DNA of 64,000 bases from Anderseniella sp. (lineage in GTDB: Bacteria; Pseudomonadota; Alphaproteobacteria; Rhizobiales; Aestuariivirgaceae): positions 124,001 through 188,000 of the forward strand of contig JANQOK010000015.1 in NCBI GenBank assembly GCA_028289645.1, read 5' to 3'. The notes beneath the pieces are model-generated. The model saw only the letters and a program-made list of their open reading frames with translations. It was not told the origin of the DNA and ran no database searches. The position numbers and the translations under genes were made by a program. Positions 1 through 8,543 of this stretch are shown piece after piece. Positions within the stretch are counted from its first letter, which is position 1, and every line of letters begins with the position of its first letter.

Positions 1-543
1 TCTGCCGGGATCGCCTATCAGGACGTCCGTTCCCTGTTCGCCCGCCTTTTCCAGCCAGGCCATAAGCCTGTCTGCCACGGGCTTTTCGTAAAACAGGTCA
101 CCGACCAGAACGACCTCAACATCCGGCGGAGATGTGTCCAGCAGGTCTTCACCGCATGCCGCGACATCGACCTTGTTGACCCCGGCATTGATGCGAACCG
201 CTGCCAGTGCAAAATCATCTATGTCAGCAGCCAAGACACATGCCGCTCCCGCCCTGCGCGCCGCTATCGCGACCAGGCCCGAGCCCGCCGCGAGGTCCAG
301 CACAGTCCTGCCGGCTACGGCTACAGGGTTGTCGAGAATGTAGCGGGCAAGCGCCTGACCGCCCGCCCAGGCAAATGCCCAGAACGGCGGCGGCAGCCCC
401 ATCTCGCCCAGCTCTTCTTCCGTTTTCTGCCACAACGGCACAGCTTCATGGGCAATATGCAGAGAGATCTCCGGCACCAGCGGTACCGGCATCAACCGTG
501 TGTTGCGGACAATGAAGTCCTGCCGGTCGACGACACCGCTCAC
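1..543 (-). CDS. Class I SAM-dependent methyltransferase (3' end cut by window)
   Basis: The reading frame starts at a GTG that overlaps the stop of the EVE-domain gene (GTGA, four bases) and runs off the left edge, so about 181 residues are visible. The protein has a class I SAM-binding core: residues around 70-80 read VLDLAAGSGLVAI, followed by an acidic ADIDDFAL strand end and, further on, LVGDLFYEKP in the position of the catalytic-site loop. This pattern (PPFWAFAWAGGQALARY just before motif I) is typical of the PrmA/ETFB-lysine-methyltransferase-like group, which methylates protein lysines. The exact substrate cannot be told. The start overlap implies translational coupling in the minus-strand run tsaD-gpsA-EVE-methyltransferase. 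Confidence 0.8.
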   Translation of the reverse strand, partial: MSGVVDRQDFIVRNTRLMPVPLVPEISLHIAHEAVPLWQKTEEELGEMGLPPPFWAFAWAGGQALARYILDNPVAVAGRTVLDLAAGSGLVAIAARRAGAACVLAADIDDFALAAVRINAGVNKVDVAACGEDLLDTSPPDVEVVLVGDLFYEKPVADRLMAWLEKAGEQGTDVLIGDPGR

Positions 544-974
544 TTGCTGAGGGGCGGTGATGTCAGTCCGCCCATGCGGCACACTTCCAGCCATTCGTCC
601 AGAAGCACCGGCTGCACCGACAGGCGCATTGATGTGACCAGGGACATCTTTTCAAGCTTGGGATTGGCTTTCACGTCAGCCAGCGAGACCGGGTTCGGCA
701 TATCCATGACGGCCTTGACATCCACACATTCCCAGCGCTCGTCATCGGTGGTGGAATCCGGATGTATGAGTGCACAAACCTCACAGATCCCCACCACGTT
801 CAGGCCCTCATTGGAGTGGTAGAAAAAGCCCAGATCGCCCAACTGCATGGCCCGCATGTTATTGCGTGCCTGGTAGTTTCGAATGCCGTCCCACTCTTCA
901 CCTGCTTCGCCCTTTTCCTTCAGCATGTCCCATGAGAATTTGTACGGTTCGGATTTGAACAACCAGTAGGCCAT
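540..974 (-). CDS. EVE domain-containing protein (Thy28/THYN1-like)
   Basis: A 144-residue protein covering a complete EVE domain. It opens with the family signature YWLFKSEP, continues with a W-x-G-I-R-N-Y-Q-A-R-N motif near residue 30 and GDLGFFYHSN near residue 47, and has the usual length for bacterial single-domain members. EVE domains are PUA-like folds that read modified bases in nucleic acid. The cellular role of the free-standing bacterial form is not settled. The gene lies 18 bases downstream of gpsA and overlaps the following methyltransferase by four bases, so it is part of the tsaD-gpsA run. This neighbourhood is common in alphaproteobacteria. Confidence 0.92.
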   Translation of the reverse strand: MAYWLFKSEPYKFSWDMLKEKGEAGEEWDGIRNYQARNNMRAMQLGDLGFFYHSNEGLNVVGICEVCALIHPDSTTDDERWECVDVKAVMDMPNPVSLADVKANPKLEKMSLVTSMRLSVQPVLLDEWLEVCRMGGLTSPPLSK

Positions 975-992
975 GATCCCTCTTTTCAGTTT

Positions 993-1997
993 CTAGTCAT
1001 GCTCGGGCCGCAACGGGCGCGACATGAGTTGTGCTATTTCATCGTCCACATTTGCGCCGTCGGTTACAATCCTTGCAACAGCTTGGCAAACCGGCATTTC
1101 AATATCGTTGGCAGCCGCCAGGGCACACACCACACCAGCGGTATGAACACCTTCCGATACCGCGCTTCGCGAGGCAAGGACAGCTTCAAGTTGCGCTCCT
1201 TTGCCAAGCTCGACGCCGAGCGAAAAATTTCGCGACTGGGTGCTTGAGCAAGTCAGCACCAGGTCGCCCAGCCCCGACAGGCCGAAAAGAGTTTCAGGTT
1301 GCGCGCCGAGTGCGCCTGAAAGCCGACGCAGTTCTGCAAATGACCGGGCCAGAAGGGCTGCCTGCGCAGAGGCGCCCAGGCCCTTGCCGGCACAGATGCC
1401 GACAGCTATCGCCAGCACGTTTTTCACCGCCCCGCCGATTTGCACGCCTTTGAGATCCTCCGACACATAGATCCGGAATGACCGGGTGCTGAGTGCATGC
1501 GCAATGGCCGAGGCCTGCCGCCCGTTGTCACCCGCCAGAGTGATGGCCGTCGGAAGGCCGGCGACCACATCGGCTGCAAAACTGGGCCCTGACAGTACCA
1601 GCGGCCGCAGGCCCGAGCACTCGGCAACCACATCGGTCAGAAACTTGTTGCTGTCACGCTCCAGGCCCTTCGCTGTAACGATCAGCGGCACTTTCTGGTC
1701 GATGTGGCTGCTCAACTCCGTGACGACCTGGCGCGTTGCCTGGGCCGGCGTTGCCAGGATCACCAGGTCACTGCCTGCTGCATCGGACATGTTGGCCGTT
1801 ACCTGCAAACCGTCCGGCAGCTTGTGACCCGGCAGGTACTTTTCATTCTCCCTGTGCGCAGCAATCGCCTCAGCCAGAGCGCCGGACCGGCACCACAATG
1901 TAGTTTTCAGGCCGGCGCGCACGCACATGGTTGCCAGCGCGGTTCCCCATGCACCGGCGCCGATCACACAGGCCGTGGAAATGCCGCTTGCACTCAT
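993..1997 (-). CDS. gpsA: NAD(P)H-dependent glycerol-3-phosphate dehydrogenase
   Basis: Reduces dihydroxyacetone phosphate to sn-glycerol 3-phosphate, the backbone of phospholipids, in the cytoplasm. The 334-residue product has full family length. It has an N-terminal Rossmann motif ([12 protein letters not shown], residues about 11-22), the KGLE segment near residue 110, [10 protein letters not shown] near 135, and the catalytic-lysine region [14 protein letters not shown] near 190. The ATG overlaps the tsaD stop by four bases (ATGA), so the two are translationally coupled. The pairing tsaD-gpsA is common in Alphaproteobacteria. Confidence 0.97.
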   Translation of the reverse strand: MSASGISTACVIGAGAWGTALATMCVRAGLKTTLWCRSGALAEAIAAHRENEKYLPGHKLPDGLQVTANMSDAAGSDLVILATPAQATRQVVTELSSHIDQKVPLIVTAKGLERDSNKFLTDVVAECSGLRPLVLSGPSFAADVVAGLPTAITLAGDNGRQASAIAHALSTRSFRIYVSEDLKGVQIGGAVKNVLAIAVGICAGKGLGASAQAALLARSFAELRRLSGALGAQPETLFGLSGLGDLVLTCSSTQSRNFSLGVELGKGAQLEAVLASRSAVSEGVHTAGVVCALAAANDIEMPVCQAVARIVTDGANVDDEIAQLMSRPLRPEHD

Positions 1998-3058
1998 GCC
2001 TTGACTCCGGCGAATGGTTGCGGCTCGGCGTCGGCATCAAGCGGCCAGCGGGCTCGCGCCGACAGTGCGAACTCGTCCGCATCCCGCCGGGCGGCATTTT
2101 CCAGTCCGGCCCAGGCAATCATCGCCGCATTGTCGGTGCACAATGCAGCCGGCGGCACACTCAGGTTGAACCCCGCCTGATTGCAGGTCCGCTCCAGGCA
2201 GTCGCGCAATGCCAGGTTGGCGGCGACGCCGCCGGACGCAACCAGCACCCGGTGCTGCAGGCCGGTATGAAGCTCCTGGAACTTCGCCATCGCCTGCGCG
2301 ACGCGGTCGGCCACCGCCTCACATGCCGCCTGCTGGAACCCGGCACAGATGTCAGCCACATCCGCCGGCTCAAGCGGCTGGATCGCTGTGGCAGCCTGGC
2401 GAACCGCCGTCTTGAGGCCGGAAAACGAAAAATTGCAATCGTCCCTGCCCTTCATCGGAACGGGAAACTTGAAGCGCCGAGGATTGCCGTCTGCCGCGGC
2501 ATGTTCAACAGCCGGACCTCCCGGATAGCCTAGGCCGAGCAGTTTGGCCGTTTTGTCGAATGCTTCACCCAGGGCGTCATCGATTGTTGTCCCGAGACGG
2601 GTGTAATGACCGACATCGTCAACACTCACCAGTTGCGTGTGACCGCCCGACACCAGCAGGATAAGGTATGGCGGGCGCAATCCTTCAGTAAGGCCGGGGG
2701 TCAGAGCGTGGCCCTCCAGATGATTGATGCCGTAGAACGGCTTGCCGGTCGCAAGCGCGATGGCCTTGGCTGTCATCAGACCGGTCAACACACCGCCGAT
2801 GAGCCCGGGCCCCGCAGTCGCCGCTATGCCGGAAAGATCATCAAACCCACAATCTGCCTCGCTCATCGCCTGGTCAACCAGCCGGTCAAGATGGGCCAGA
2901 TGCGAGCGGGCCGCGATTTCCGGCACCACGCCGCCATAAGGCGCGTGCAGGGCGGTCTGTGACAGCACGACGCTGGACACGATACTGCCCGATCCATCCG
3001 GATTGCGCGCCACGACAGATGCCGCAGTTTCGTCACATGAAGTTTCGATACCGAGCAT
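1994..3058 (-). CDS. tsaD: tRNA N6-threonylcarbamoyladenosine (t6A) biosynthesis protein TsaD
   Basis: Transfers the threonylcarbamoyl group to A37 of ANN-decoding tRNAs, together with TsaB and TsaE. I chose the ATG at 3058 because it gives the family N terminus [11 protein letters not shown] and 354 residues, the usual length. The open frame continues upstream to 3589, but that part overlaps hemC antisense and has no family similarity. The metal-binding motif INHLEGH gives H113 and H117. [10 protein letters not shown] follows near residue 130, and the ASNH-fold phosphate loops ([11 protein letters not shown]) lie near the C terminus. It is divergent from hemC across about 120 bases that must hold both promoters. 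Confidence 0.97.
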   Translation of the reverse strand: MLGIETSCDETAASVVARNPDGSGSIVSSVVLSQTALHAPYGGVVPEIAARSHLAHLDRLVDQAMSEADCGFDDLSGIAATAGPGLIGGVLTGLMTAKAIALATGKPFYGINHLEGHALTPGLTEGLRPPYLILLVSGGHTQLVSVDDVGHYTRLGTTIDDALGEAFDKTAKLLGLGYPGGPAVEHAAADGNPRRFKFPVPMKGRDDCNFSFSGLKTAVRQAATAIQPLEPADVADICAGFQQAACEAVADRVAQAMAKFQELHTGLQHRVLVASGGVAANLALRDCLERTCNQAGFNLSVPPAALCTDNAAMIAWAGLENAARRDADEFALSARARWPLDADAEPQPFAGVKA

Positions 3059-3178
3059 TAAGTGCGTTTGTTGATTGTTCACTCCAGCCAAGCTACAGAC
3101 CTTCCTTGAACCGTCCCGGGACCTATATACTGCAACAATGCCCGATCGACCCTGCCTGTAACACCGAAAGTAATCCGC

Positions 3179-4099
3179 TTGCAAACCGACCGCATCAGAA
3201 TTGGCACCAGAGGTTCTCCACTTGCCCTGGCCCAGGCCCATGAGACACGCGACAGGTTGTGCACAGCGCATGATCTTGATCCCGCGATGATCGACATCGT
3301 CGTGATTTCGACAACCGGCGACCAGATTCAAAACCGGCCGTTGTCGGAAATCGGCGGCAAGGGCCTGTTCACAAAAGAACTTGAAGAACAGTTGCACGAC
3401 GGCCGCATCGATATGGCGGTGCACTCCATGAAGGACATGCCGGCCGTATTGCCCGACGGCCTGGAGATATGCTGCCTGCTCGAGCGCGAAGACCCGCGCG
3501 ATGCCTTCCTGTCTCCGGTTGCAAAGTCCATTGCCGATCTGCCGCAAGGCGCAACCGTCGGTTCGTCGTCTGTGCGCCGGGCCGCGCAATTGCTGAACCT
3601 CCGCCCGGATCTTAAGATCGTGCAGTTCAGAGGTAATGTGCAGACCCGGCTGCGCAAGCTGGAAGATGGCGTTGCCGCCGCCACGTTCCTGGCCTGTGCC
3701 GGGTTGAACAGGCTAGGCATGGCCGATCTCATGACCAGCGCCATTGACCCCGGCATCATGCTGCCGGCGGTTGCACAAGGCGCCATCGGTATCGAAATTG
3801 CGTCGGCCAATGACCGTTCGCGCGCCTTGCTGCAACCGCTGAACCACCGCGACACCAGCATTTGCATTGCGGCAGAGCGCGCCTTTCTGAGAGCGCTCGA
3901 CGGGTCTTGTCGCACCCCGCTGGCCGGTCATGCGACCCTGGCCGGAGATGTTGTGTCGTTCAATGCCATGGCGCTTACGCTGGACGGGCAAAAAGTATTT
4001 ACCGCCGGCCGCACTGGCACGGCGGACGATGCCGGCCGGATGGGACTTGATGCGGCTGAGGAAATCAGGGCACTGGCCGGTACAGACCTGGTGTCGTGA
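3179..4099 (+). CDS. hemC: Hydroxymethylbilane synthase (porphobilinogen deaminase)
   Basis: Polymerises four porphobilinogen units into hydroxymethylbilane in tetrapyrrole synthesis. The 306-residue product has the family N terminus ([15 protein letters not shown]), the substrate-binding VHSMKDMP near residue 81, and [10 protein letters not shown], in which C244 carries the dipyrromethane cofactor. The start appears to be TTG at 3179, giving [10 protein letters not shown]. No better ATG lies in frame upstream of the conserved region. The stop overlaps the start of the downstream hemD fusion by four bases (ATGA-type), as expected for consecutive steps in one pathway. Confidence 0.96.
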   Translation: MQTDRIRIGTRGSPLALAQAHETRDRLCTAHDLDPAMIDIVVISTTGDQIQNRPLSEIGGKGLFTKELEEQLHDGRIDMAVHSMKDMPAVLPDGLEICCLLEREDPRDAFLSPVAKSIADLPQGATVGSSSVRRAAQLLNLRPDLKIVQFRGNVQTRLRKLEDGVAAATFLACAGLNRLGMADLMTSAIDPGIMLPAVAQGAIGIEIASANDRSRALLQPLNHRDTSICIAAERAFLRALDGSCRTPLAGHATLAGDVVSFNAMALTLDGQKVFTAGRTGTADDAGRMGLDAAEEIRALAGTDLVS

Positions 4100-6375
4100 T
4101 GCATCTGATCGTTACCAGACCGCGTGCAGATGCCGACAAGCTGAAATCCCGGCTGCAGGCCAAAGGCCATACCGTGACGGTGTTGCCGCTGTTGACCATC
4201 GAGATTGATGACAGGATCTCAATTCCCGACACGGCGTGGCAGGCCATCGCTGTTACCAGTGCCAACGCCCTGGCCGCGCTGCAAAGCATCGGCATCCCGG
4301 ACAGGCTCAAGTCAGTTCCCGTGTTTGCGGTCGGACCGGCATCTGCCAGGCTGGCCGACGAACTCGGGTTTGCAGATGTTCGGCAGGCCACGGGCGACAT
4401 GATCGCACTGCAGGGCCTGTTGAAACAGGGCCTAAGTTCGACGGCCGCACCGATACTCTACCTGACAGGCAAAGTCCGATCCGGCGATCTTGCGGCAGAT
4501 CTGCGCTCGGATGGCTTCAGCGTGGAACGGGTTGAACTCTACGAGGCCGTTGCTGCAACTCAGTTTCCGCCCCGCGCCAAACAGGTCATCGGCTCCGGCA
4601 AGGCTGACGGCGTAATGCTGTATTCAGCACGGACCGCCGACATCTGGCTGCAACTGGTCGGGCAGTCGGATTTGCAGGCCGAAGCCGCCCAACTGACACA
4701 TTTTTGCCTGTCGCAGGCCGTGGCTGAAAAAGTCCGGTCCGGACTTGGCCGCAAGGTTTCAATTGTCATATCCGGCAATCCCGATGATGATAGCATGCTG
4801 GACGCTATTGAAGACACGGCTGCAACCCAATCCAACGAAACAGCTACGCCGGGGAAAGGCGCAACCATGGCAAATCGAAAAACACCGTCGCGCAAGGCCA
4901 AGAAGCCGGCGCGTCCTACTGTGATTGATGCCAAGGCTACGGAAGTCAAATCTGACGAGACCGAAAAACAGACCTCCTCCCCGGCAAGCAAATCGGCGAC
5001 CGCTGCCAGCCAGGCGGCATCCGGCAAGACAGGTGAAAAGGCCAAGCCGACCGAACAGGCCAAGACCTCCGGCACGGGCAAAGATGCCGCAAGGGACACA
5101 TCGAAAGACAAATCGACCGGCACCAAGCCGACCGGCGCTGCAGCATCCGGCAAAAAACCGGCCGGCAAGGGCAAGCTCATTACCGGCGCCCTTGTGGCGA
5201 CATTGCTGGCCGGTGTTGCAGTCGGCGGCTATCTTTACCGTGAACACGGCGCGCAGCTGTTCGGCAGCGCCGCCCCGGCAAGCGACGTCGGTGCCATTGA
5301 AGGCCAGGCGCTGGAGGCGATCGGCACGGCCAAGTCAGCGTCCGAAACGGCTGATACCGCGCTGGCCCGGTCCAGCGCATTGTCTGACAAGATCACCGGA
5401 CTGGAACAGCAGCTTGCCGAGGCCCGGGCGTCGGCCGCCGCACCAGACGCTGACACCTTGGCAAGCATCAGTTCGGCTTCGGAACTGGCCAACACCGCCA
5501 GGTCCGAGGTCACGGCCCTGTCATCCAGAACGGGTGACATCGAAACCGGTCTGGCCGATGTCCGCAAATCGGTCGAAGGCCTCAAGACGGCACTGCAGGC
5601 GGCGGCAAACAGCGGCGGCGGCGCTGAACAGGCGGAAGTGAATCTGAAGTTTGAGGAGCTTGCCCAGCGCTTGTCCAATCTGGAGACAGCCGCCGCCAGG
5701 CCGGCTGACGACAAGCTTGCCGGCGAAGTCAGCGCTCTTCGCGAACAGCTCAGCGCCGCAAATGCACGCATGGACAAGCTGGAAGGCCAGCTCGCGGAGG
5801 CCATCGCCGCCGCCAAGGCCCCGGCACCCGCTGCGCCGCAGCAACCGGCTGTCGATACGGGCGCAATCGCTGCTCGACTGGCGGCATTGTCGGAGGCGAT
5901 CAATCAGGGCAAGCCCTATCAGGTTGAGTTGAGCGCGCTTGAGGAAACCGCAAGCCTGACGCTCAATCTGCCGGCGCTTTCAGCCAACGCGGCAACCGGC
6001 ATCAAGCCTGTTGCTGAGTTGAAAAACGATCTGGCTGCACTGCAAGCCCAAATCGGTGCGGCAACATCTGAAAGCGCGGCCGCAGAGACCCCGTCAGGAT
6101 GGTGGAGCACATTGACCGGCAAGCTGTCGTCGGTGGTCAAGGTGCGCAAGATTGACGGCGGCAGCAACTGGACAGAACATGTGGCATCCGCTGTAGCGGC
6201 GATGGACTCTGGTGGCCTTGCCGCCGCCGTCAGCGCGCTCGACGCTGGCGGAGCATCCGCACCGGAACCGGTCGCAGCCTGGATCGTTGCGGCACGCAAG
6301 CGCCTGGGCGCCGATGACGAACTGCAGAGGCTTCCACAAATCATCCTGGGCCGCCTGCCGGCCCCGGCTCAATAA
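4096..6375 (+). CDS. hemD: Uroporphyrinogen-III synthase fused to mitofilin-like membrane protein
   Basis: One uninterrupted 759-codon frame joins two proteins. Residues 1 to about 245 are HemD-like (LIVTRPRADADKLKSRL at the N terminus, then VTSANAL, FAVGPASA and YLTGKVRSGDL), the cyclising enzyme that follows HemC. After a short linker comes a lysine/alanine-rich cytosolic stretch, one membrane segment (about residues 356-376, ending YLYREHG), a long coiled coil with many Ala-Glu-Gln heptads, and a C-terminal domain with WTEHVASAVAAMDSGGLAAAVSAL, as in the COG4223 mitofilin/IMMP family. In many relatives these are two adjacent genes. Here an internal ATG at 4867 (residue 258) with a strong ribosome binding site would make the second protein alone. 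Confidence 0.87.
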   Translation: MMHLIVTRPRADADKLKSRLQAKGHTVTVLPLLTIEIDDRISIPDTAWQAIAVTSANALAALQSIGIPDRLKSVPVFAVGPASARLADELGFADVRQATGDMIALQGLLKQGLSSTAAPILYLTGKVRSGDLAADLRSDGFSVERVELYEAVAATQFPPRAKQVIGSGKADGVMLYSARTADIWLQLVGQSDLQAEAAQLTHFCLSQAVAEKVRSGLGRKVSIVISGNPDDDSMLDAIEDTAATQSNETATPGKGATMANRKTPSRKAKKPARPTVIDAKATEVKSDETEKQTSSPASKSATAASQAASGKTGEKAKPTEQAKTSGTGKDAARDTSKDKSTGTKPTGAAASGKKPAGKGKLITGALVATLLAGVAVGGYLYREHGAQLFGSAAPASDVGAIEGQALEAIGTAKSASETADTALARSSALSDKITGLEQQLAEARASAAAPDADTLASISSASELANTARSEVTALSSRTGDIETGLADVRKSVEGLKTALQAAANSGGGAEQAEVNLKFEELAQRLSNLETAAARPADDKLAGEVSALREQLSAANARMDKLEGQLAEAIAAAKAPAPAAPQQPAVDTGAIAARLAALSEAINQGKPYQVELSALEETASLTLNLPALSANAATGIKPVAELKNDLAALQAQIGAATSESAAAETPSGWWSTLTGKLSSVVKVRKIDGGSNWTEHVASAVAAMDSGGLAAAVSALDAGGASAPEPVAAWIVAARKRLGADDELQRLPQIILGRLPAPAQ
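4851..4869 (+). promoter_or_regulatory. Candidate internal ribosome binding site and start inside the hemD fusion
   Basis: The purine-rich run ggggaaagg ends seven bases before an in-frame ATG at 4867. This is the best Shine-Dalgarno match around the fusion joint, and it falls at the domain border, where the linker ends and the basic N terminus of the mitofilin-like part begins (MANRKTPSRK). It would yield a free 502-residue membrane protein in addition to any full-length fusion. This is inferred from sequence only. Confidence 0.5.
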
Positions 6376-6395
6376 TCCACGGCGAGGTTTACCCC

Positions 6396-8174
6396 ATGAT
6401 TTCTTTGCTGGTTCGCTTTGTCCTGCTGATTGTTGTTGCGGCCCTGTTTGCCTGGATGGCCGACCAGCCGGGTGATCTGAAGCTGCGCTGGCTCGGCTAT
6501 GAACTGGAAACCTCGCTGATGGCTGCAGCGGTCATCCTGGCCGGGCTGATCCTTGTTGTGTGGATCATCTGGTCGCTATTGATGTGGCTGCTGGACCGGC
6601 CGGGTGCATTTGGCGGTTGGTTCAAGTCACGCCGCCAGCGCAAGGGCAAGCAGGCCCTGTCGAGCGGGCTGATCGCAGTTGCATCCGGTGACAGCGAAGC
6701 CGCCCAGACCCATGCCAGAACCGCCGCCGCCATCATCGGCGACGATCCGATGGTCAAACTGCTGGATGCCCAGGCCGCCCAGTTGCGCGGCGACAATGCA
6801 CGCGTGCGGCAGTTGTTTGAGGAAATGGCCGAACAGCCCGAAACCCGCCTGCTCGGACTGCGCGGGCTGCACACTGACGCGGTGCGCCAGTCGGACATGA
6901 CGCGCGCCCGCGCGCTCGCCGAAGAAGCGGTGCGCATCAACCCGAAAGTGTCCTGGGCCGGCAAGGCGGTGCTGTCGTACCAGTCGACCAGCGAAGACTG
7001 GGCAGCCATTTCGCGCACCATCGACATACAGAAGTCGGCATCCCTGATCGACCGGCAGGCCGCCAACCTGAAGCACGCCGTGGTGCTGACGGCGCAGGCC
7101 ATCGAGGCCGAGGGCAAGTCTGACGAAGACGCCTATGATCTGGCCTTGCGGGCCCACAAGCTCGACCCGTCACTGGTGCCGGCGGCGGTGATCGCGGCGC
7201 GCCATGCGACCAAAGCCGGCAGTTTGCGCAAGGCGGCCAGGATCATCGAGAAGACCTGGAACCTGACCCCGCACCCGGACCTGGCCGATGCCTACAGCCA
7301 CGTCCGCAGCGGCGACTCCGCCCTTGACCGGCTTAAGCGCATCAAGTCGCTGGTTGCCAAATCCGGCGGCATCGAGGGCGCTGTCGCGCTGGCCACCGCG
7401 GCCATCGACGCGCTGGAGTGGAAGGCCGCCCGCGAGGCGCTGAGCGCCTATGCCCATGACCGCCCGCAGGCCCGCATATGCGGGCTGATGGCCGAGATCG
7501 AGGAGGGCGAGTTCGGCGACAAGGGCCGCGCCCGTGAATGGCTGGCCCGGGCCGTGCGGGCGCCGCGCGACCCGGCCTGGACCGCCGACGGGCATATTTC
7601 CAGGACCTGGTTGCCGGTATCGCCGGTGTCCGGCGAGCTTGGCGGATTCAAGTGGAAGGTGCCCGTCGAGGGCATTGCCTACGAGGAACCGGAGGTCGAG
7701 GTCAGCGAAGATGAAGATGTGGTTCCTGGAGACGATGCCATCGCCATCACCACGCCGGAAACTTCGGACGAGCCGGAAGAAATAGTGGAAGAAAAGGTGA
7801 TCGCCTCCAGGACCGACGAACCGGCCGAGGACATCTCCGCCGAGGCGGATGAGATCGTGGAGGTCGTCGAGGAGACGCCTGTCGGGGACGCCGAAGACAC
7901 GCCTGCTCCGGAGCCTGAGAAAGAAGCGACAACAGACAGCGCAGAACAACCAGCCGGAAAACCCGAGGCTGAACCGCCTGCACCGGACAGCGAATCCAAG
8001 CAAAAGGCAGACGAACCGGCAGGCCCGCCGGAGCCGGACAAAGCAGATACGAAAGCTGAAAAGACCGGCAAGAGTTCCAGCGGCCGCGAAGAGGCAACCG
8101 TCTTCGCCCGCCAGCCCGATGATCCGGGCCCGGAGGCAGACGCCGGCAGGAAGCCGGAAAAGACCTGGCTTTGA
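6396..8174 (+). CDS. HemY-like heme biosynthesis-associated TPR membrane protein
   Basis: A 592-residue inner-membrane protein of the HemY (not protoporphyrinogen oxidase) family. Two N-terminal membrane helices (about residues 5-22 and 38-68) frame the family segment ADQPGDLKLRWLGYELETS. About 330 residues of TPR-like alpha repeats follow. The C-terminal 150 residues are a low-complexity acidic Glu/Pro/Asp tail with no recognisable domain, longer than in enterobacterial HemY. It lies 20 bases after the hemD-mitofilin gene in the order hemC-hemD-hemY, the conserved arrangement for the family. The molecular role of HemY is not established; assistance to heme enzymes at the membrane is usually inferred from context. 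Confidence 0.88.
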   Translation: MISLLVRFVLLIVVAALFAWMADQPGDLKLRWLGYELETSLMAAAVILAGLILVVWIIWSLLMWLLDRPGAFGGWFKSRRQRKGKQALSSGLIAVASGDSEAAQTHARTAAAIIGDDPMVKLLDAQAAQLRGDNARVRQLFEEMAEQPETRLLGLRGLHTDAVRQSDMTRARALAEEAVRINPKVSWAGKAVLSYQSTSEDWAAISRTIDIQKSASLIDRQAANLKHAVVLTAQAIEAEGKSDEDAYDLALRAHKLDPSLVPAAVIAARHATKAGSLRKAARIIEKTWNLTPHPDLADAYSHVRSGDSALDRLKRIKSLVAKSGGIEGAVALATAAIDALEWKAAREALSAYAHDRPQARICGLMAEIEEGEFGDKGRAREWLARAVRAPRDPAWTADGHISRTWLPVSPVSGELGGFKWKVPVEGIAYEEPEVEVSEDEDVVPGDDAIAITTPETSDEPEEIVEEKVIASRTDEPAEDISAEADEIVEVVEETPVGDAEDTPAPEPEKEATTDSAEQPAGKPEAEPPAPDSESKQKADEPAGPPEPDKADTKAEKTGKSSSGREEATVFARQPDDPGPEADAGRKPEKTWL

Positions 8175-8231
8175 GTGTTGAAAGATCAACCGCTTCGCGC
8201 TATTGGTCGCGCAAGATCAGAAAACTGATAT

Positions 8232-8270
8232 GCCGCTTTAGCTCAGTTGGTAGAGCACATCATTCGTAAT
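8232..8270 (+). pseudogene. 5' half of a tRNA-Thr(CGT) gene, split by insertion
   Basis: The sequence reads as a normal tRNA from the acceptor strand gccgctt through the D arm (gctc/gagc), the 5' anticodon stem catca and the loop ttcgtaa, with anticodon CGT, then stops matching after one more base. The missing part, with complementary acceptor strand aagcggc, lies at 25903-25948. Joining the two at the shared attcgtaat gives a perfect 76-base cloverleaf. The half here keeps its own promoter side but cannot form a tRNA. Confidence 0.9.
8262..8270 (+). repeat. attL core (left 9-bp direct repeat)
   Basis: attcgtaat at the left border: tRNA-Thr sequence is on the left side and element sequence (taggtgctct) on the right. 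It is identical to 25903-25911. The core contains the anticodon CGT. Confidence 0.85.
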
Positions 8271-8355
8271 TAGGTGCTCTGCTGGAAATAGCTGAATGAC
8301 ATCAGCGAATTATGGTATCGGGTCTGGCGCGTGTATGGTTTGTGTATGGGTTTAA

Positions 8356-8431
8356 GCCGCAATAGCTCAGTCGGTAGAGCACATCATTCGTAATGATGGG
8401 GTCGGGGGTTCGAATCCCTCTTGCGGCACCA
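8356..8431 (+). tRNA. tRNA-Thr (anticodon CGT), complete, element-borne copy
   Basis: A complete 76-base cloverleaf including encoded CCA: acceptor gccgcaa/ttgcggc, D stem gctc/gagc, anticodon stem catca/tgatg with loop ttcgtaa (CGT), T stem ggggg/ccctc with loop ttcgaat, discriminator A. It shares the D-arm to variable-loop core with the split tRNA-Thr at 8232/25903 but has a different acceptor pair (AA/TT in place of TT/AA) and a different T stem, so it is not a simple duplication. It sits just inside the left border of the element and probably supplies the ACG-reading tRNA lost by the insertion. Confidence 0.95.
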
Positions 8432-8435
8432 TTTT
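8418..8435 (+). repeat. 18-bp direct repeat, left copy (3' end of tRNA-Thr)
   Basis: The last bases of the intact tRNA-Thr plus its T-rich flank (ctcttgcggcaccatttt) recur exactly at 28996-29013. A tRNA 3' end repeated at a distance is the usual mark of integrase-mediated insertion, so this may be a second att pair. Confidence 0.6.
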
Positions 8436-8444
8436 TCTCAAGTG

Positions 8445-8462
8445 GGGGCCCCACAAGGCCCC
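8445..8462 (+). terminator. Short GC hairpin after tRNA-Thr
   Basis: ggggcc and ggcccc form a six-pair stem with a six-base loop 13 bases after the tRNA CCA. No U tract follows, so termination is only possible, not clear. Confidence 0.3.
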
Positions 8463-8543
8463 GGGGTACAGGAAATCCGCTAACGCAGCGGTGCGTCAAC
8501 CGAACTTGTACCACATACACATTCGCCAACCTGACTTCTCAAT

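Noticed and set aside
3059-3589. Upstream extension of the tsaD frame (177 more codons)
   Set aside because: It runs antisense over the hemC start and has no TsaD-like sequence; the family N terminus [11 protein letters not shown] begins at 3058.
7170-8189. 339-codon open frame on the minus strand opposite the hemY-like gene
   Set aside because: It mirrors the GC-rich third positions of the plus-strand gene, has Arg/Gly-heavy composition and no family pattern.
8232-8312. A second complete tRNA gene before 8356
   Set aside because: After the anticodon loop no complementary stem, T arm or acceptor follows; the matching half is at 25903, so it is a split gene.
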